Assembly (NCBI RefSeq): GCF_964340395.1
Contig: NC_135569.1
Location: 5,256,540 to 5,314,039, forward strand
Direction of reading: 5' to 3'
Origin: Glandiceps talaboti
Taxonomy: Eukaryota; Hemichordata; Enteropneusta; Spengelidae
Length of the DNA: 57,500 nucleotides
How positions within the stretch are numbered: the first letter of the stretch is position 1; every line of letters starts with the position of its first letter. Of this stretch, positions 1 to 12,994 are shown piece by piece. A program made the translations under genes and the position numbers. The notes under the pieces were generated by a model that did not search any database, had not been told where the DNA came from, and was given only the letters and a program-made list of their open reading frames with translations.

Positions 1-103
1 ACACTTACAAACTCTCACTAAAATTACCCCCCCCCCCTATTATCTTTTGTCTCAGAAAGTGAAATAATCAACTGCTTTATTGCACTATTCATTTCCTTTC
101 CAG

Positions 104-1373
104 ACTAAATTGACAGGATGGGTGTGTTATGTAACAGCCGTCATTACTTGTACAGGCTCTGTACAGTTTGGTTGGAACACTGGTGTGATGACAGCACCCT
201 CTGTCGTGAGTATATAGTGTTCGTTGTTGGTGTTTTTAAAAATTGATGAATAAGTTTACTTCAAGTTCATTTTAATTTTAATATTTCAGTACTTTCAACC
301 AATTTAACAATATTGCTTGTTTGTGTCTTATATAATCTATTGACTCCTTGCATATTTGTTCACCGTTATATCATGACTGCCTTAGATGTTAGATACATGA
401 CTAATTATAGACACAATATGAAATTGTATGGTTTAATTTGTTTGCTTGTCGAAAATATGAGGAAATTATAACATGAATTACTAGACAATGTTTCAAAACT
501 TTAACAAAGGAAATGTAAACAGAAAAACCAACATGCAGTACTGAACATTTCATTGAAAATTGACCCTGATGTGATGAGTTTTAGATGGAATTGCTAGCAT
601 TTGGTTGTTCCATTGAAAGGTACAAAGAAAATTACAGTAAAGATATTGACTTCAAGCTAAAATTTACCTGCATGAAAAATCAACTTCATTATGAAAGTCG
701 AGTACTGAACAGTACTTTCAAATGAATGCCAATTTTACATTTGCAAACACTAGTAAAGTAAAAATGACGTCATTACTGTTTAGAGACTTTGTATCAGTAT
801 TTTGTATACCCAGTATAGTAGAAACTTTACTAGGGATAACACTTTGGAAATGATTTCAACAGCACATTCAAGATTTTTACAACTCATCATATGCAAGGTA
901 TGGTGACATCACAGAGGATGGTTTATTATGGTTATGGGCCTGGACCATTTCCTTGTACGCCATTGGTGGCGCTTTTGGTGCTCTTGCATCACCACCGTTT
1001 GGTGATATCCTTGGCAGGTGAGGATCCATGCTTCCTTCCTTCCTTCACTGAGATTGGAATTATGAAAATTTGAAATTATTGAATTATTTTGAATTGAAAT
1101 CGATATCCCAAAAGGAGTTTACTTCTAATACTTGCAGGTTATTTTCTGATTATGTTTAATTTTGCTCTCATTTAATTTGGAAAGACTTGTTAATTCTCAA
1201 TTGCTATCTGTCTGTCTATCTGTCTGTCTGTCTGCCTACCTACCTGTCTGTCCATCTGTCTACATCCGAGGCTATCTGTATATCTGTCTCTTATCTATCT
1301 ACCTCTATCTATATCTTTCTACATCTTTTCTATCCATTTGTCTGTCTGTGTATCAGGATGGATAGATCATTGG

Positions 1374-1423
<50 letters not shown>

Positions 1424-1849
1424 ATGTATATATGTATTGATGGATGGATGGGTGGATGGATGGATGGATGGATGGTCTGTTGGTAGACCAGTTGGTTGGT
1501 TGAAAGACTGGCTGGCTGGTTGTTTGTTTGTCTGATTGCTTGTTTGTTTGTTTGTATGTTTGTTTGTTTGTTTAAAAGATTTGTTTGTTCCAAATATCTC
1601 ATTCATTTTTTATGATCGTATTTCAGAAAAAATGGTCTTCTGGTGATGAATGTATTCTCTGTCAGTGCAGCCTTGATGTTTGGTAGTTCATTGGTCTCTG
1701 ATAACTTTGAAATGGTTATCATGGGTAGAATCATAATTGGCTTCTATGTTGGTAAGTCTTGCAATCTCAAATTCAATACCAGTTATTTCACTGAATTGAA
1801 TGCATTAGTCATATTTCATCTGGCTGTGACCAAGTATATGGGATGAGTG

Positions 1850-1896
<47 letters not shown>

Positions 1897-2158
1897 GTGT
1901 GTGTGTGTGTGTGTGCGTGCATGCATGCATTTATGCATATATGTATGTATGTATGTATGCATGCAGTATGTACGCATTTGTATGTGTGTGCATATGTGTG
2001 GGGGATTTGTGTATTATATCAGTAATCTAACAATCATGCGCACATGTGTGAGCATGCGTGTCTGTCTGTCTGTCTGTCTGCCTGTTTCTGTGTCTGTCTG
2101 TCTGTCTGCCTGTTTCTGTGTCTGTCTGTCTGTCTGTCTGCCTGTTTCTGTGTCTGTC

Positions 2159-2189
<31 letters not shown>

Positions 2190-5100
2190 GCCTGTTTCTG
2201 TCTGTCTGTACAGTAAGTGACAAATTGCAGCAGCTGGTTAATATATTACCAATTTCTAATGATTTGTTTTACTTACATTTTAAGGTTGTGTTGTTTGTAT
2301 AATTCCTCTTTATTTGGCGGAAATATCACCTCGACACTTACGTGGTGCTGTCGGCGTGATGCATCAACTGCTCATTACACTCGGTATCCTGTTAGCAGAG
2401 GTAGGGTGACGTGATATAAAAACAACTTCGTTTCTTTGACAGTTATTCTTAGCTTGTACCGTATTTACTCGCGTTAGCGCCCTCACACACTTACTTTGTA
2501 CAACCTGTTTCAGTTTGCTACACTATAGCAAGATTAAGTGAATACAGTTTCTTGCGACATTGTATCCAAATGAAATGAACTAAAGTGTCACCATGCAGAC
2601 ACATTGGCGCCTGTGTGTCTGTGTCTAGGCTTAGTACATTAAAATGGTTTATTTCGTTCAGACTAAATGTAGCATGAAATTATGATCTTTTCTTGAAGTG
2701 TGGAATCTGCAGTTTTTTATGGTTTCTGGGTGTGTATCAAACAGCCAGTGAACGATAACTTAAAACGGGCAGTATTGTGTTAAAAGCTTAGCTCAATTCT
2801 CACGTTTTTTTGTCAGGAAGCCTTCATCAATGTTTTTGTCACTTGTTTATATGATTATTAATTGTATCTAGGTCATTGGTATATATGGATTGAAAGGGGA
2901 CGATCAGTGGCCTCTCCTCCTGTCAATTACAGGATGGTTGTCATTGATTCAACTGGTACTTTTACCTTTCTGCCCGGAGAGTCCAAGATGGCTGTTAATT
3001 ATTGACAAGGACAAAGAAGCTGCCGAGAAAGGTAGGTACCATAGCAACACACTCACTATTCCCATAAAAATTAACAACAAACAAAAAATTTAAGACTCTG
3101 ACACTTTTAATTTACAGCTTTACAGAAATACACTGGAGAAGAAGAAGTGACAGGATACATTCGAGAAATGCAATTTGAATACATGGAAGAACAGAAGGAG
3201 GCACAGGTTGGCGTAAAGGGGTTGTTTGTCAACAAGAATTACAGAGATCCGCTGATCATAAGTGTCTTCACTCACTTCTTTCAACAATTTTCGGGAATTA
3301 ATGCGGTAAGCGAGAAACACCAAGACTAGAAATAGTCCTTAGCAACGAATTATGAGGAGATGTGACTGTGTTAACCACAGACAAGGAAGATTTGTGTGTG
3401 TGTTAACCAACAAGTGCTGATCAGAACACTCCTTACCGCTGGCTTATCAATGTTCTGTGTTTGTTCATAGACAGTGGAATGCAAACCCTTCCACATCTTA
3501 AACCTAACACCAAGTCAACAATTGTAAGTCAACAATTGTAAGGGCTAGTCGTAATTTTGGGGCATTCCTGGGAAATTTGAATACAAGAAAGTTTGAGTTG
3601 AATTCAAAATGTCATGATTTCTTTGTATGTAGGAATAGCTTGGGTATTTCATAGCATGATATTCAAAAGAGTCAAGCTCAACTGGCTATCTCCCGATTAT
3701 CATATTCTTTAGTGTTTTAGGAAAACTATTTCACACATTATTACAACCTATAACACCAAAGTAAAGTGCTTTCTATATGTACCACAATCATTGATAGCAT
3801 CCATATCAAGTGTAAAAGTATACTGTTTCATTTGCTAATACAACCCATAACACCTAAGTAAAGCGTTTTTTGTATGTACCACAATCGTCATAGCATCCAT
3901 ATCAAGTGTAAAAGTATACTGTTTCATTTGCTGATACAACCCATAACACGTAAGTAAAGCGCTTTCTGTATGTACCACAATCGTTTATAGCAGCCATATC
4001 AAATGTAGAAGTATACTGTTTCAATTGCTAATTGACCACATTAGCAAGGCCACATGCTAGGCTAGTAAATAAACCAATTGAAACAGTATACTTTTACAGT
4101 TGATATGAATGCTATAAATGAGTGTACGCGGCACACAGAGAATGTGCTTTACTTCAGTGTTACTCAGTGTAAAGTGTGTCCAGCAAAAATTCTAACACTC
4201 CTTGTTCTCAGACAATTGACACGTTATACTGGGAAGTGTAATTTTATGCTCGGATCAGGACACTTGTCTCATTGTACTACTGCATCAAAATACAATGTCT
4301 AATATGAATTAATAATGTATCTATGTCTATTTGTCAGATCTTTTTCTATGCTACTGAAATCTATGGAATGATATGGCCGGATGATCATGACGCAGTCCAT
4401 GGCGCTACTGTTTTAACTGGAACTATAAACTTCCTTACAACCATTGTGGCAGTGAGTATGATAATTTGAAGTTCATATTATTGGAATGATGTTTTCGTAC
4501 GTATAAACAAATATGCAAATTCTGGCATTCAACATGGATAGGGAGACTCCAGTAAAGCACAAGGATGAAAGCTTGGGGAAGTCAAACCCAGTCTGTTGCA
4601 TGAAATATGATGCTACTGTGATTCCAGTGGCAGTGATGGGGTGCTAAAATCACAAAATAAGGCAAAGTCAGGTAATCTAGGGAGTCTAAGTAACTTTTGA
4701 CCCTATCTCAATTCCATTTTCTAACATAATCACCCTCCCTCAAGAACCAATTTGTGAAAAGATTACCCATTCCTTGAGCTTTACCCCTCTAATTACTGAA
4801 GGCCCCCTAATCTTATTGACCTGGTACTGGTGACGGTCACTGATATAAACAAAAAAACACACACAAAAATACACAGAACAACTTTTCATCATATATTTGC
4901 ACCCATTGTTCAGTCAAGTATTCATAACTAGTTTAGTTTCATTCTTGTGTACATTGTCACACACATTTGTAATATGGGCATTATATTTTGTAGGTGTTTA
5001 TAGTAGAGAAAGTTGGCAGACGGAAGCTTCTGTTATACCCCTATGCAGGCATGGTGCTTTTCACAGCATTGGTAACATTCTCCTTGAGTATGGCTGTAAG

Positions 5101-5199
5101 TTCAAATTCATTTATCAATCCATTACATACATGCATACATACATACACACATACATACATACATACATACGTACGTACGTACGTACGTACGTACGTACG

Positions 5200-5249
<50 letters not shown>

Positions 5250-8200
5250 TACATACATGCATACATGCATATACATATGTACACACACACACATACATAC
5301 ATACATACATACATACATACATACATACATACATACATACATACATACATACACACATACACATACATACATACATACATACATACATACATACATACAT
5401 ACATACATACATACATACATACATACATACATACATACGCACACACATACATTATACATAAGCATGCATGCACACACATATACACGTTATTGCCAAATTA
5501 GTCTTAGATGAAACCAATGAATTAGACAACCCAACACTTAAAAACTTAGCTTACTACTTGATAAACAAATACAAACCTTATTCAGTGTCGTTTATCAAAT
5601 TGAATAGTGAGACATTATAACTAACCACTAATGATTTTGCGCACATCATGAAGGAATTCAATCCAACTACACATTAAAATGTATGTTATTCATCACTTTT
5701 ACAGAACCCTAACGTAGAAGATGCATGGGATTATGTAGCTCTTTGCAGTGTATATGGTTACATAGTATGTTTTGCGATTGGTCCAGGTACAGTGTTGATG
5801 TGGTCATTTGTCAGTATAACTCTGCAGGCCCGGAAAGAGTAATGTGTAGTGCACACACAGGGAGCCCACGAACTGTATTACAAAGGAACAAACAAATAAA
5901 CAAATAAAAACAAACATTAACGAACAAACTTTGCATGAGTAAATGAAAATACCATGACCACATGAATAGCTATCTACATACATGTTTATAGGGGCATGTG
6001 TATTATACTATTAAAACCCATATGTACTATTTTCTCAGACAAGTTTTTGTATGGTTCTGTATATTTAAAAACATAGCAACATGGTTTAATGTACAAACCA
6101 GGCAGTGTTTTACTAAGGTGTGAAAACCCTGCTAACAGAGAGGGGTAAATTTTGTAAAACTGACATAGTTCCCATACATAGTAAAATAGTTTTGGTGGGG
6201 TACCCTGGTATAATGACTGGGGAGCTCAGGTGAGTTTTACCTACTTACCGCCCTTAAAAAACATTGCTAGTATATACTTTTGTAAGTAATGTGTGTTGTG
6301 GTATTTTCATTTACTCACATAGATTTGTTTGTATGGTTTTTTAATGTATCTGTGTGTGTGTGTGTGTGTGTTGTTTGTTTGTTTGTTTGTTTGTAACATG
6401 GATCTGTGGTGCATGTGGTTCTCCAATCTGAGACATGTAAAAAAATATTAAATTTTAAGTTAAAAAGTATGTACAGGAGTTTGGAATAAAAGACTTAAGG
6501 TCAAATATTGTAAGTTATTCAATTCATTCTTTATATCACATGACTTATCCTCTATGTCTACATCATGGCATCCATTCTTGAAAATTGAAAGACTCGGACT
6601 CACATTTTGGTTTATAAATCCCCAATACATTCACTGATGTGTAAATAAGTAAAATAGTTATATTGATATGCTGAGAGGTAAACCCACACTTTTATTGATA
6701 TGCTAATGAGTAAACCCACACTTTTATTGATAATTATGTAAACTCGCACTTTTATTGATGTTTGATCTGGTCTCATGTTAATGATATGTTAATGAGTAAA
6801 CCCCCACTTTCATTGATGTTAATGAGTAAACCCACACTTTCATTATGTTAATGAGTAAACCCACACTTTTATTGATATGTTAATGAGTAAACCCCCACTT
6901 TTATTGATATGTTAATGAGTAAACCCCCACTTTTATTGATATGTTAATGAGTAAACCCACACTCTTATTGATATGTTAATGAGTAAACCCACACTTTTAT
7001 TGATATGTTAATGAGTAAACCCACACTCTTATTGATATGTTAATGAGTAAACCCACACTTTTATTGATATGTTAATGAGTAAACCCACACTTTTATTGAT
7101 CATGTGGTTGGTATTATTGATTAATATTTATTTTTAATCTTTCACCAGGACCTATTCCCTTTGTGTTGGTAGCAGAGATTTGGTCTCAGGGTCCTCGACC
7201 TGCTGCTATGAGTCTCTCTCTGCAAGTCAACTGGTGGTCAAACTTTATCGTCAACTTTTTCTTCCCCATACTCCAGGTATGTGCTTTTACACATCTTACT
7301 TTGTTAAAACACAGTGTATGTAACGAGTAATTGTATTCATACTTTCACCTTTTGTGTTGTTAAAGTTGTACTTGCTGAAGTATGTATTACTCAGGCTACT
7401 CTTTCATTCCACCGGTAATTTATAATCACTACCTATCCGTCAGTTTGCTGAGATGTTGAGATGTACCACAGAGTGTGTAGGAACTCATGCAGACATTCTA
7501 AGGGAAATGGACTCGGCTCACACTAAGAAAAGTTCACAAAACCATTGCTTCGTTTTAATCTCAAACTTCTCAGAAAATATCCCAGAGAACCATCCAGTGT
7601 GCTCTCTAATGATAGCTAAATTTGTTGTTTTGAGTCAAAATGATAAAACCTGGCTGACATATCTTGTGAGTGACTACATAGTAAGAGAAAAGGGAACACC
7701 AAATATTGGTGCATCACTAGAAAGTGTGCGTCAGTGGCGTGTCAAATTGGCTTAGCAGGCACACTGGAACCAACACTGTCACTTACATAGCATGGGGTTC
7801 TCTTAATATCACATGTGTTACCAAAGCTGCAATTTCTGTAGAAATCATACAGTGCAATCACATGATGTCATGTGCAAGGAATGATCACATGCACATTTGC
7901 ATGCAGATATGCAATAATGTTTTCGGTATTACTCTACAGCACAAATACAACTGTATATGCAAAAAGGATGGAACTACTCACTGGTACATACATGCATGTA
8001 AAAGTAAATCTTTAATTTGAAGAACGCATGGATTTTAATGTGGTAAAATAAGAAATATTGGCTCTGACATTTTGCTGATCAACCCTCTTTTCTTTTTTGC
8101 TTTTTGGCAGAAAACCATGCAAGCCTATGTGTTTACACTATTCATGGTATTTCTAGTGTTAGCTGTTGACTTTACTTACTACTGGGTTCCTGAAACCAAA

Positions 8201-8311
8201 AACAGGTCATTTTCTGATATTGTTGCTGAGTTCAGAAGGGACAAGAAAGATGACCACAAGAATCTGGTGGAAATGGATGACATAAATACAAACATGTATG
8301 GCAACAAATGA
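104..8311 (+). CDS. SLC2A: Class I facilitative glucose transporter (GLUT-A), 5' partial
   Basis: Twelve-helix sugar uniporter of the plasma membrane (major facilitator superfamily) that should move hexose down its gradient. Exons read from sequence: 104-205, 863-1017, 1627-1751, 2285-2400, 2872-3031, 3118-3305, 4338-4451, 4994-5095, 5705-5786, 7149-7276 and 8111-8311 (stop TGA). All junctions are GT-AG, phases agree, and the in-window part is 490 codons. Family marks in order: helix 1 [11 protein letters not shown], an N-glycosylation site NSS in the first outer loop, GR-KNG after helix 2, PESPR after helix 6, QQFSGINA in helix 7, [15 protein letters not shown] in helix 10, SQGPRPAA, and C-terminal VPETKNRSF. 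Only the start exon, a few residues in this family, is missing upstream. Unlike GLUT1, the QLS motif position reads HFF and the helix-10 tryptophan is phenylalanine. Very sure of family; substrate is inferred. Confidence 0.95.
1201..1475. repeat. Compound microsatellite (CTGT/CTAT, TG, GGAT)
   Basis: Simple repeats inside a GLUT-A intron: CTGT/CTAT to about 1360, TG 1375-1417, GGAT 1438-1473. They create several spurious open frames on both strands. Confidence 0.9.
1852..2213. repeat. TG and CTGT microsatellites
   Basis: TG run 1852-1918 and CTGT run about 2058-2213 in the next GLUT-A intron, ending about 70 nt before the acceptor at 2284. Confidence 0.9.
3741..4121. repeat. 97-bp tandem repeat, three direct copies and one inverted partial copy
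   Basis: Direct units start at about 3741, 3839 and 3935; each contains AAGTATACTGTTTCA. Positions 4075-4121 hold the reverse complement of the unit's end (CAATTGAAACAGTATACTTT). Lies in the GLUT-A intron 3306-4337. Confidence 0.85.
5127..5447. repeat. ACAT microsatellite with an internal ACGT block
   Basis: Starts about 30 nt after the GLUT-A donor at 5096. Contains a (GTAC)-type block near 5168-5202 and CA runs. Confidence 0.95.
6103..6266. mobile_element. MITE-like element, copy 1
   Basis: Begins CAGTGTTTTACTAAGG and ends with its approximate reverse complement, CCCTTAAAAAACATTG. Internal sequence (TACCTACTTACCGCCCTTAA) matches the copy at 47641-47862. No coding capacity. Lies in a GLUT-A intron. 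Confidence 0.6.
6660..7105. repeat. 32-bp minisatellite, about 13 units
   Basis: Units centre on TTAATGAGTAAACCCACAC followed by TTTTATTGATATG. It fills the end of the GLUT-A intron 5787-7148 and stops about 40 nt before the acceptor. Confidence 0.9.
7759..7950 (+). repeat. Dispersed repeat family 3, copy 1
   Basis: Shares GGCATGGGGTTCT-type and AAATCATACAGTGC blocks, in the same order, with the reverse complement of 38730-38920. In the last GLUT-A intron. Confidence 0.6.
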
Positions 8312-9185
8312 AAACATCTGACCCAACCGAGTTAAAATGGCTTCAACTTGTAACACCTCAGATAATTGGAGAAAGCAAAAATTTGAATATGCAAATACCT
8401 CATTTAAACTATCCAATGGCATTCAACATCCATTGCTGCATCATGTGCTACCCTTGACATTGCTCACCAGCAGTATTATGGTGGCCTGTATTACATGAGA
8501 AACTTTGATTTTTTTTTAAACTAAGCAGAATTTCCACTTTACTTGTCGTGTGAGATTCACGGACATAGTTTATCTTGAAGACAAACTTCTGAATTCACAC
8601 AGTGTACTTGAACATTGTAACATTTACAATCAATATACCATTTATATTAACACATCTCATTGGCCCTAGCTAAAAAAAAAGCTTATTCATTACCAGAAGT
8701 AAGATTTTGTTCATGAAATTAAAGACTTGATCTCAATTCCTTTTCAAAAGAAGTCTGGGTCTTACATTGGAATGAAACTGTTGACCTTTGCTTTGGTGTT
8801 CAACTTGGGCCACTATATATACAACATTGAAAAAAAATTGTTAACAGACCTTTGTTTTGGTACTCATGGGCCACCGTACATACTGGGGAGCACACTTGAG
8901 GTACAGCCAACATGACTCTATACCCTGGTTAAGATTTGGTCAGGAATGAGGTATAATTTTCCTCAAAATGCAAGAAATTGTAGTGAAAATGACTCGGCAA
9001 TAGATGTTTTGTGCCACAGATCCAAATCCATATTTCACACATGAATTCCATTCTGAAAATGAATTCTTGTATTCCATTTGAAACTCGTGCTGAAGTTAAG
9101 GAGCTTTTTTATTTCATTATTTCAAAACTTCGGGTTGATCAGTTGGCTGTGCAAAAAGCTGAAGTAAAGAGGAAAATCTCTTTGT

Positions 9186-9536
9186 AAAGTGACCATATGG
9201 ATGAGGATTGGGTGTTTATTTTGGATTTTTTAATTTGTAAAACTATTTTTATCATGACGTCCTACTTGAAAAATCAATGTGATACAACATTGACCAAGTC
9301 TGTGTTTGTAGCTCAATAAATTGCAAAAAAGGTGAAAAATGTGCAAAACGTTTATCGTACGCAAAATAACAAACATTTTACACATTTATTAATCTTTTAC
9401 AATGTATTAAGTTACAAACACAGACTTGGGCTATGTTACTTCACATTGATTTTTCAAAGTAGGAAGCCATGATAAAAATGTTATATAAATAAAAAATCCA
9501 AAATAAATACCCAATCCTCAGCTATATGGTCACTTT
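9186..9536. mobile_element. Foldback (long inverted repeat) element, full copy
   Basis: Two arms of about 150 bp face each other. The left begins AAAGTGACCATATGGATGAG and the right ends CTATATGGTCACTTT. Both contain TATTTTGGATTTTT, CTACTTGAAAAATCAATGTG and AGTCTGTGTTTGTA or their complements. No coding capacity. Half copies occur at 20856 and 21481. Confidence 0.75.
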
Positions 9537-10210
9537 ATCAGCATCTTATATCAACCATAAAAGTGATATTAGCTTTGTCATGTTGATGATGAGCATACAA
9601 ATGATGCCCATATATATATATGAGAGAAATTCTCGAATACCAGTACTTAATTCTTTGGTATTCGTCTTTAGTCAATGTTACGAAATAAATATCAATAAAA
9701 TTTTAATATAAACTTGTAACTATTAAATACAAACTTCTTCATATACAGTGTATCATTTTTAGTGAATAATTTTAATATTTTTTTTTTCTGGGAAAAGTCT
9801 CGTTATTTCCTTTTCATGTAGACATTACACAGATTCCCAAACATTTTGACAAATCCGTAGACTAAAAATGCTAAATTTTCTTTTTATTCATAAAAATTCT
9901 GTGTTTCCTTTATATAACCTAAGTATACATTTATACATCTTTTTCATTGTTTGTAAGAAAAAGTGGACATCATTCGGGACTTTTCCATTATTATGTTAGC
10001 TACTGATCATATTAGGAATGTCTCATGACTTAGTCTTAGCCGAGAAGATCACCTCAACATCAACAGTGTCATAATATTATTAAACAAGGTACATTTCAAA
10101 TGTGTGTAAGAACAGTCTTTATTCAGAATAATTTCATTATCGCCATCATAGATCAACCTGACAAGTAATCATGTCAACTGGATATGTAAAAAAGATATCG
10201 TGTCCACAGA

Positions 10211-10276
10211 CACAGACATACACATACATACATACATACATACATACATACATACATACATACATACATACATACA

Positions 10277-10308
<32 letters not shown>

Positions 10309-10440
10309 CATACATATACATACACATACATACACATACATACATACATATGTACATACATATATACATACATATATACATATACATACATAGATATGTA
10401 CGTATGTACATACAGATACATATACATAGACAGACACAGA
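10211..10440. repeat. ACAT microsatellite
   Basis: Nearly pure ACAT to about 10305, then ACAT mixed with ATAC and CAGA units. Confidence 0.95.
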
Positions 10441-12173
10441 CAGACTGATGAACATTACCATATGGAAGGTAATCAAATCATTTTTGACATTTTGGAGAGA
10501 AATTCCAGAATGATCCTATCTTACCCAAGATAACACTTTGAGACTTTCCATATTTTTATAACTGGGTGTTGGGGTGGTTTAGACGTACACATATTGAATA
10601 TTTTAGGATCAATTTAATGATCTGTCATATTCAAGTTAAATGAGCACAAGCTGAGTTTATTCAATTTTGGCAGAATACTAAAAGCAACTATCCTTAAATA
10701 CATTCAAGTCCGTAAATCATAGCAATAATTAGTTCTTGTACCACGACCACGGTTTCTAATTATTTACGGGTAACGTTTTAAAAGTAGTTGTTCAAATTGG
10801 AAATGTAGACATCAGTTACATCTATGAATGAGATACATGAATTACCCACCATGATAATATAGACTGGTTGAAACAAATTCCAGAAAGAGCAGCTGACGAA
10901 ATATTGTGGAGTAGCTAGTTATTTTTGCCAGCTATCAGTCTTTATCTACATCCCTCTTTCACCAAGTAAAGTGTTTAAACTCAGCTTGAGCCACTTGACA
11001 AGTTGATTAAATAATTCTCATGATACTGTACATGTAGGTAGTATTAGTGCATTTATTCAGCTGCTTTTAACACTGCTCTGTAAAACATTCTTACAAATTT
11101 AGTCAAAATAGTCTCTGGTATCCATGGTAACATGATGAATAGATCAAATTTCTGTTGAAATGTTGTACAAAGGATTCTATTCATGTTTTCCTTTGAACTC
11201 AAAATTTGAAATCTGATTATGCCGAGCACACTTTAATAATGGTGCCTAACTACTAAGTGTATACTGCTTTTAAGAAACTTATTATAAACTAAATTAAATT
11301 CATTCAGATTGAAGAATTTTATCTTATTTTATTGTCTACACTGTCACAATTTTGTGTAATATTATGAATGATAATGATTGACAATACAGTACAGCTTGGA
11401 ATATGCATTGGTGTATTGTACTGGAATATGCATTGGTGTATTGTACTGGAATATGCATTGGTGTATTGTACTTATAGCATTGTGGTACAATACACCTCGG
11501 GAACAAATTTCCCTGAAAATCAAAGTTCTTGAATTCTCTCCAAACTTTGAAAAGTTATGAAAGCTTGTTCTTGGTCCTTTTGAAATAATAAAAAGAAATT
11601 TGGGGTTTCACAGTCTTGTTTTCAAGGAATTGTTATCTTCTCATGGAGTTAACACACAACTATTTGGCAGCCATATTGGATTTTAAAATTGACTAAATTT
11701 TGATATATATAAATTTACCTTTTTTTCAAAATTTGTAGGATGACCCAGATTTTCTAAATTGATTTTAACTAAAATACAAAAGTTTAAAGAGATTATATCC
11801 AAAGAACATTCTACATTCATATACATCACTCAGATTGTCAGGAGCATATTTAACAATTGACAAATTACATTCGGTAAAAAATTATTATGGAAAAAATATC
11901 TTTCATAAGTTTTAGGTGAAAGACAACAGTTAAGATAATACACATAGAGAATTTTCATATGTGAACTTTGACCTCATGAATATAAGCTAATCAATGTAGC
12001 AGCCATTTTGTGGCAATTAACAGTAGAGCATTCTCCCAACAGGGGAACCTCCTTCAACAAAAAATTTCCCTAGCTTGTGATGGAGAATTGTCGGAAGCTC
12101 AGTCCATATAAAATTCCTTCCAATAAATCATTTTATGGAATAATGAGGTAGAAGTGGTGTAAAAACTGATAAC

Positions 12174-12176
<3 letters not shown>

Positions 12177-12235
<59 letters not shown>
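12177..12235. repeat. GATA microsatellite
   Basis: About 14 GATA units, downstream of the GLUT-B stop codon. Confidence 0.95.
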
Positions 12236-12236
<1 letters not shown>

Positions 12237-12354
12237 GTCAGTTGATATTTCCATACCATTCATTACCTTATCTGATGATGCACAGTGGAGTTTCAGTCAT
12301 GCCACGTAAGGATTTTGATTATCGTCTCCCCTTAGCATTGCCGTAAGATTTTTT

Positions 12355-12360
12355 TTTATT
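12355..12360 (-). terminator. Possible poly(A) signal of GLUT-B
   Basis: TTTATT on the plus strand is AATAAA on the gene strand, about 640 nt after the stop codon. No other canonical hexamer was noticed between this site and the stop, though the search was by eye. Confidence 0.25.
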
Positions 12361-12994
12361 TTAATGAAGCTTCAGCCAGAAAGTTGGCACAAAATTTTCC
12401 TGCTTTTAAATTACCATGCTGTGAGATGACATTAATGGTCACTATGTGATTAGAACCAATGAGGAAATTGGAGCAGTACATTTTAATCATGATAACCATA
12501 TCACAAACATCGCCATGTCTAATGTTACATTTGAATACACAACCATTGGGGAGATGCTAGGTGTGAGGGGAGATGATACTCAAAATCACCACATGATTTG
12601 ACTCGAGACTTTAATATATAAATTTGAGAGTAAAAGATAGGTCAAAGGACCTTTCAGAAAATAATGCCCCTATAGGTTGTAGTATGGCAGTGATGTGGAA
12701 GAGAGACCTTTTCATCTTGTCTTCTACTTATAATGTAGGTTATGGATTCATGATTGAAAGCAAGTCAATAGACCTTTTCAAGAAATCATGCCCTCTTACA
12801 ATGATATCAATTCAATTTGATGAAAGATTATTGAAAGTATATGGGAAATTGTACTGTACCCAAGAAATGATACATTATTACATGACAGTAAATGATTGAT
12901 TATAGTGCCCTCTTTGTCTACCATGACCACTTCTTTTGTTTTCAGTAGCATTAACTCCTGATTGGCCGACATGAATCCTACTTGTCTGTAACTT

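Larger units (their letters stand above)
8312..12994. other. Gap between the convergent transporter genes
   Basis: No convincing exon on either strand. The first part must be the 3' untranslated region of GLUT-A; an ATTAAA at 8718-8723 is a candidate end signal. The gap also holds the foldback element 9186-9536, an ACAT microsatellite near 10.2-10.44 kb, three 26-bp direct repeats (11398-11480) and a GATA microsatellite (12177-12235). Short open frames in it have no family features. Confidence 0.6.

Noticed and set aside
4897-5511. Long open frames of His-Thr-Tyr-Ile and Met-Cys-Val-Tyr repeats here and at 10.1-10.5, 26.8-27.1 and 38.0-38.2 kb
   Set aside because: They are translations of the ACAT microsatellite on both strands and in several frames. 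At 4994-5095 the frame runs on from a true GLUT-A exon into its intron.
7453-8020. Frames of about 100 codons in the last GLUT-A intron
   Set aside because: The second lies over dispersed repeat family 3 and has a sister frame at 38719-38925; the first has no protein-family features.
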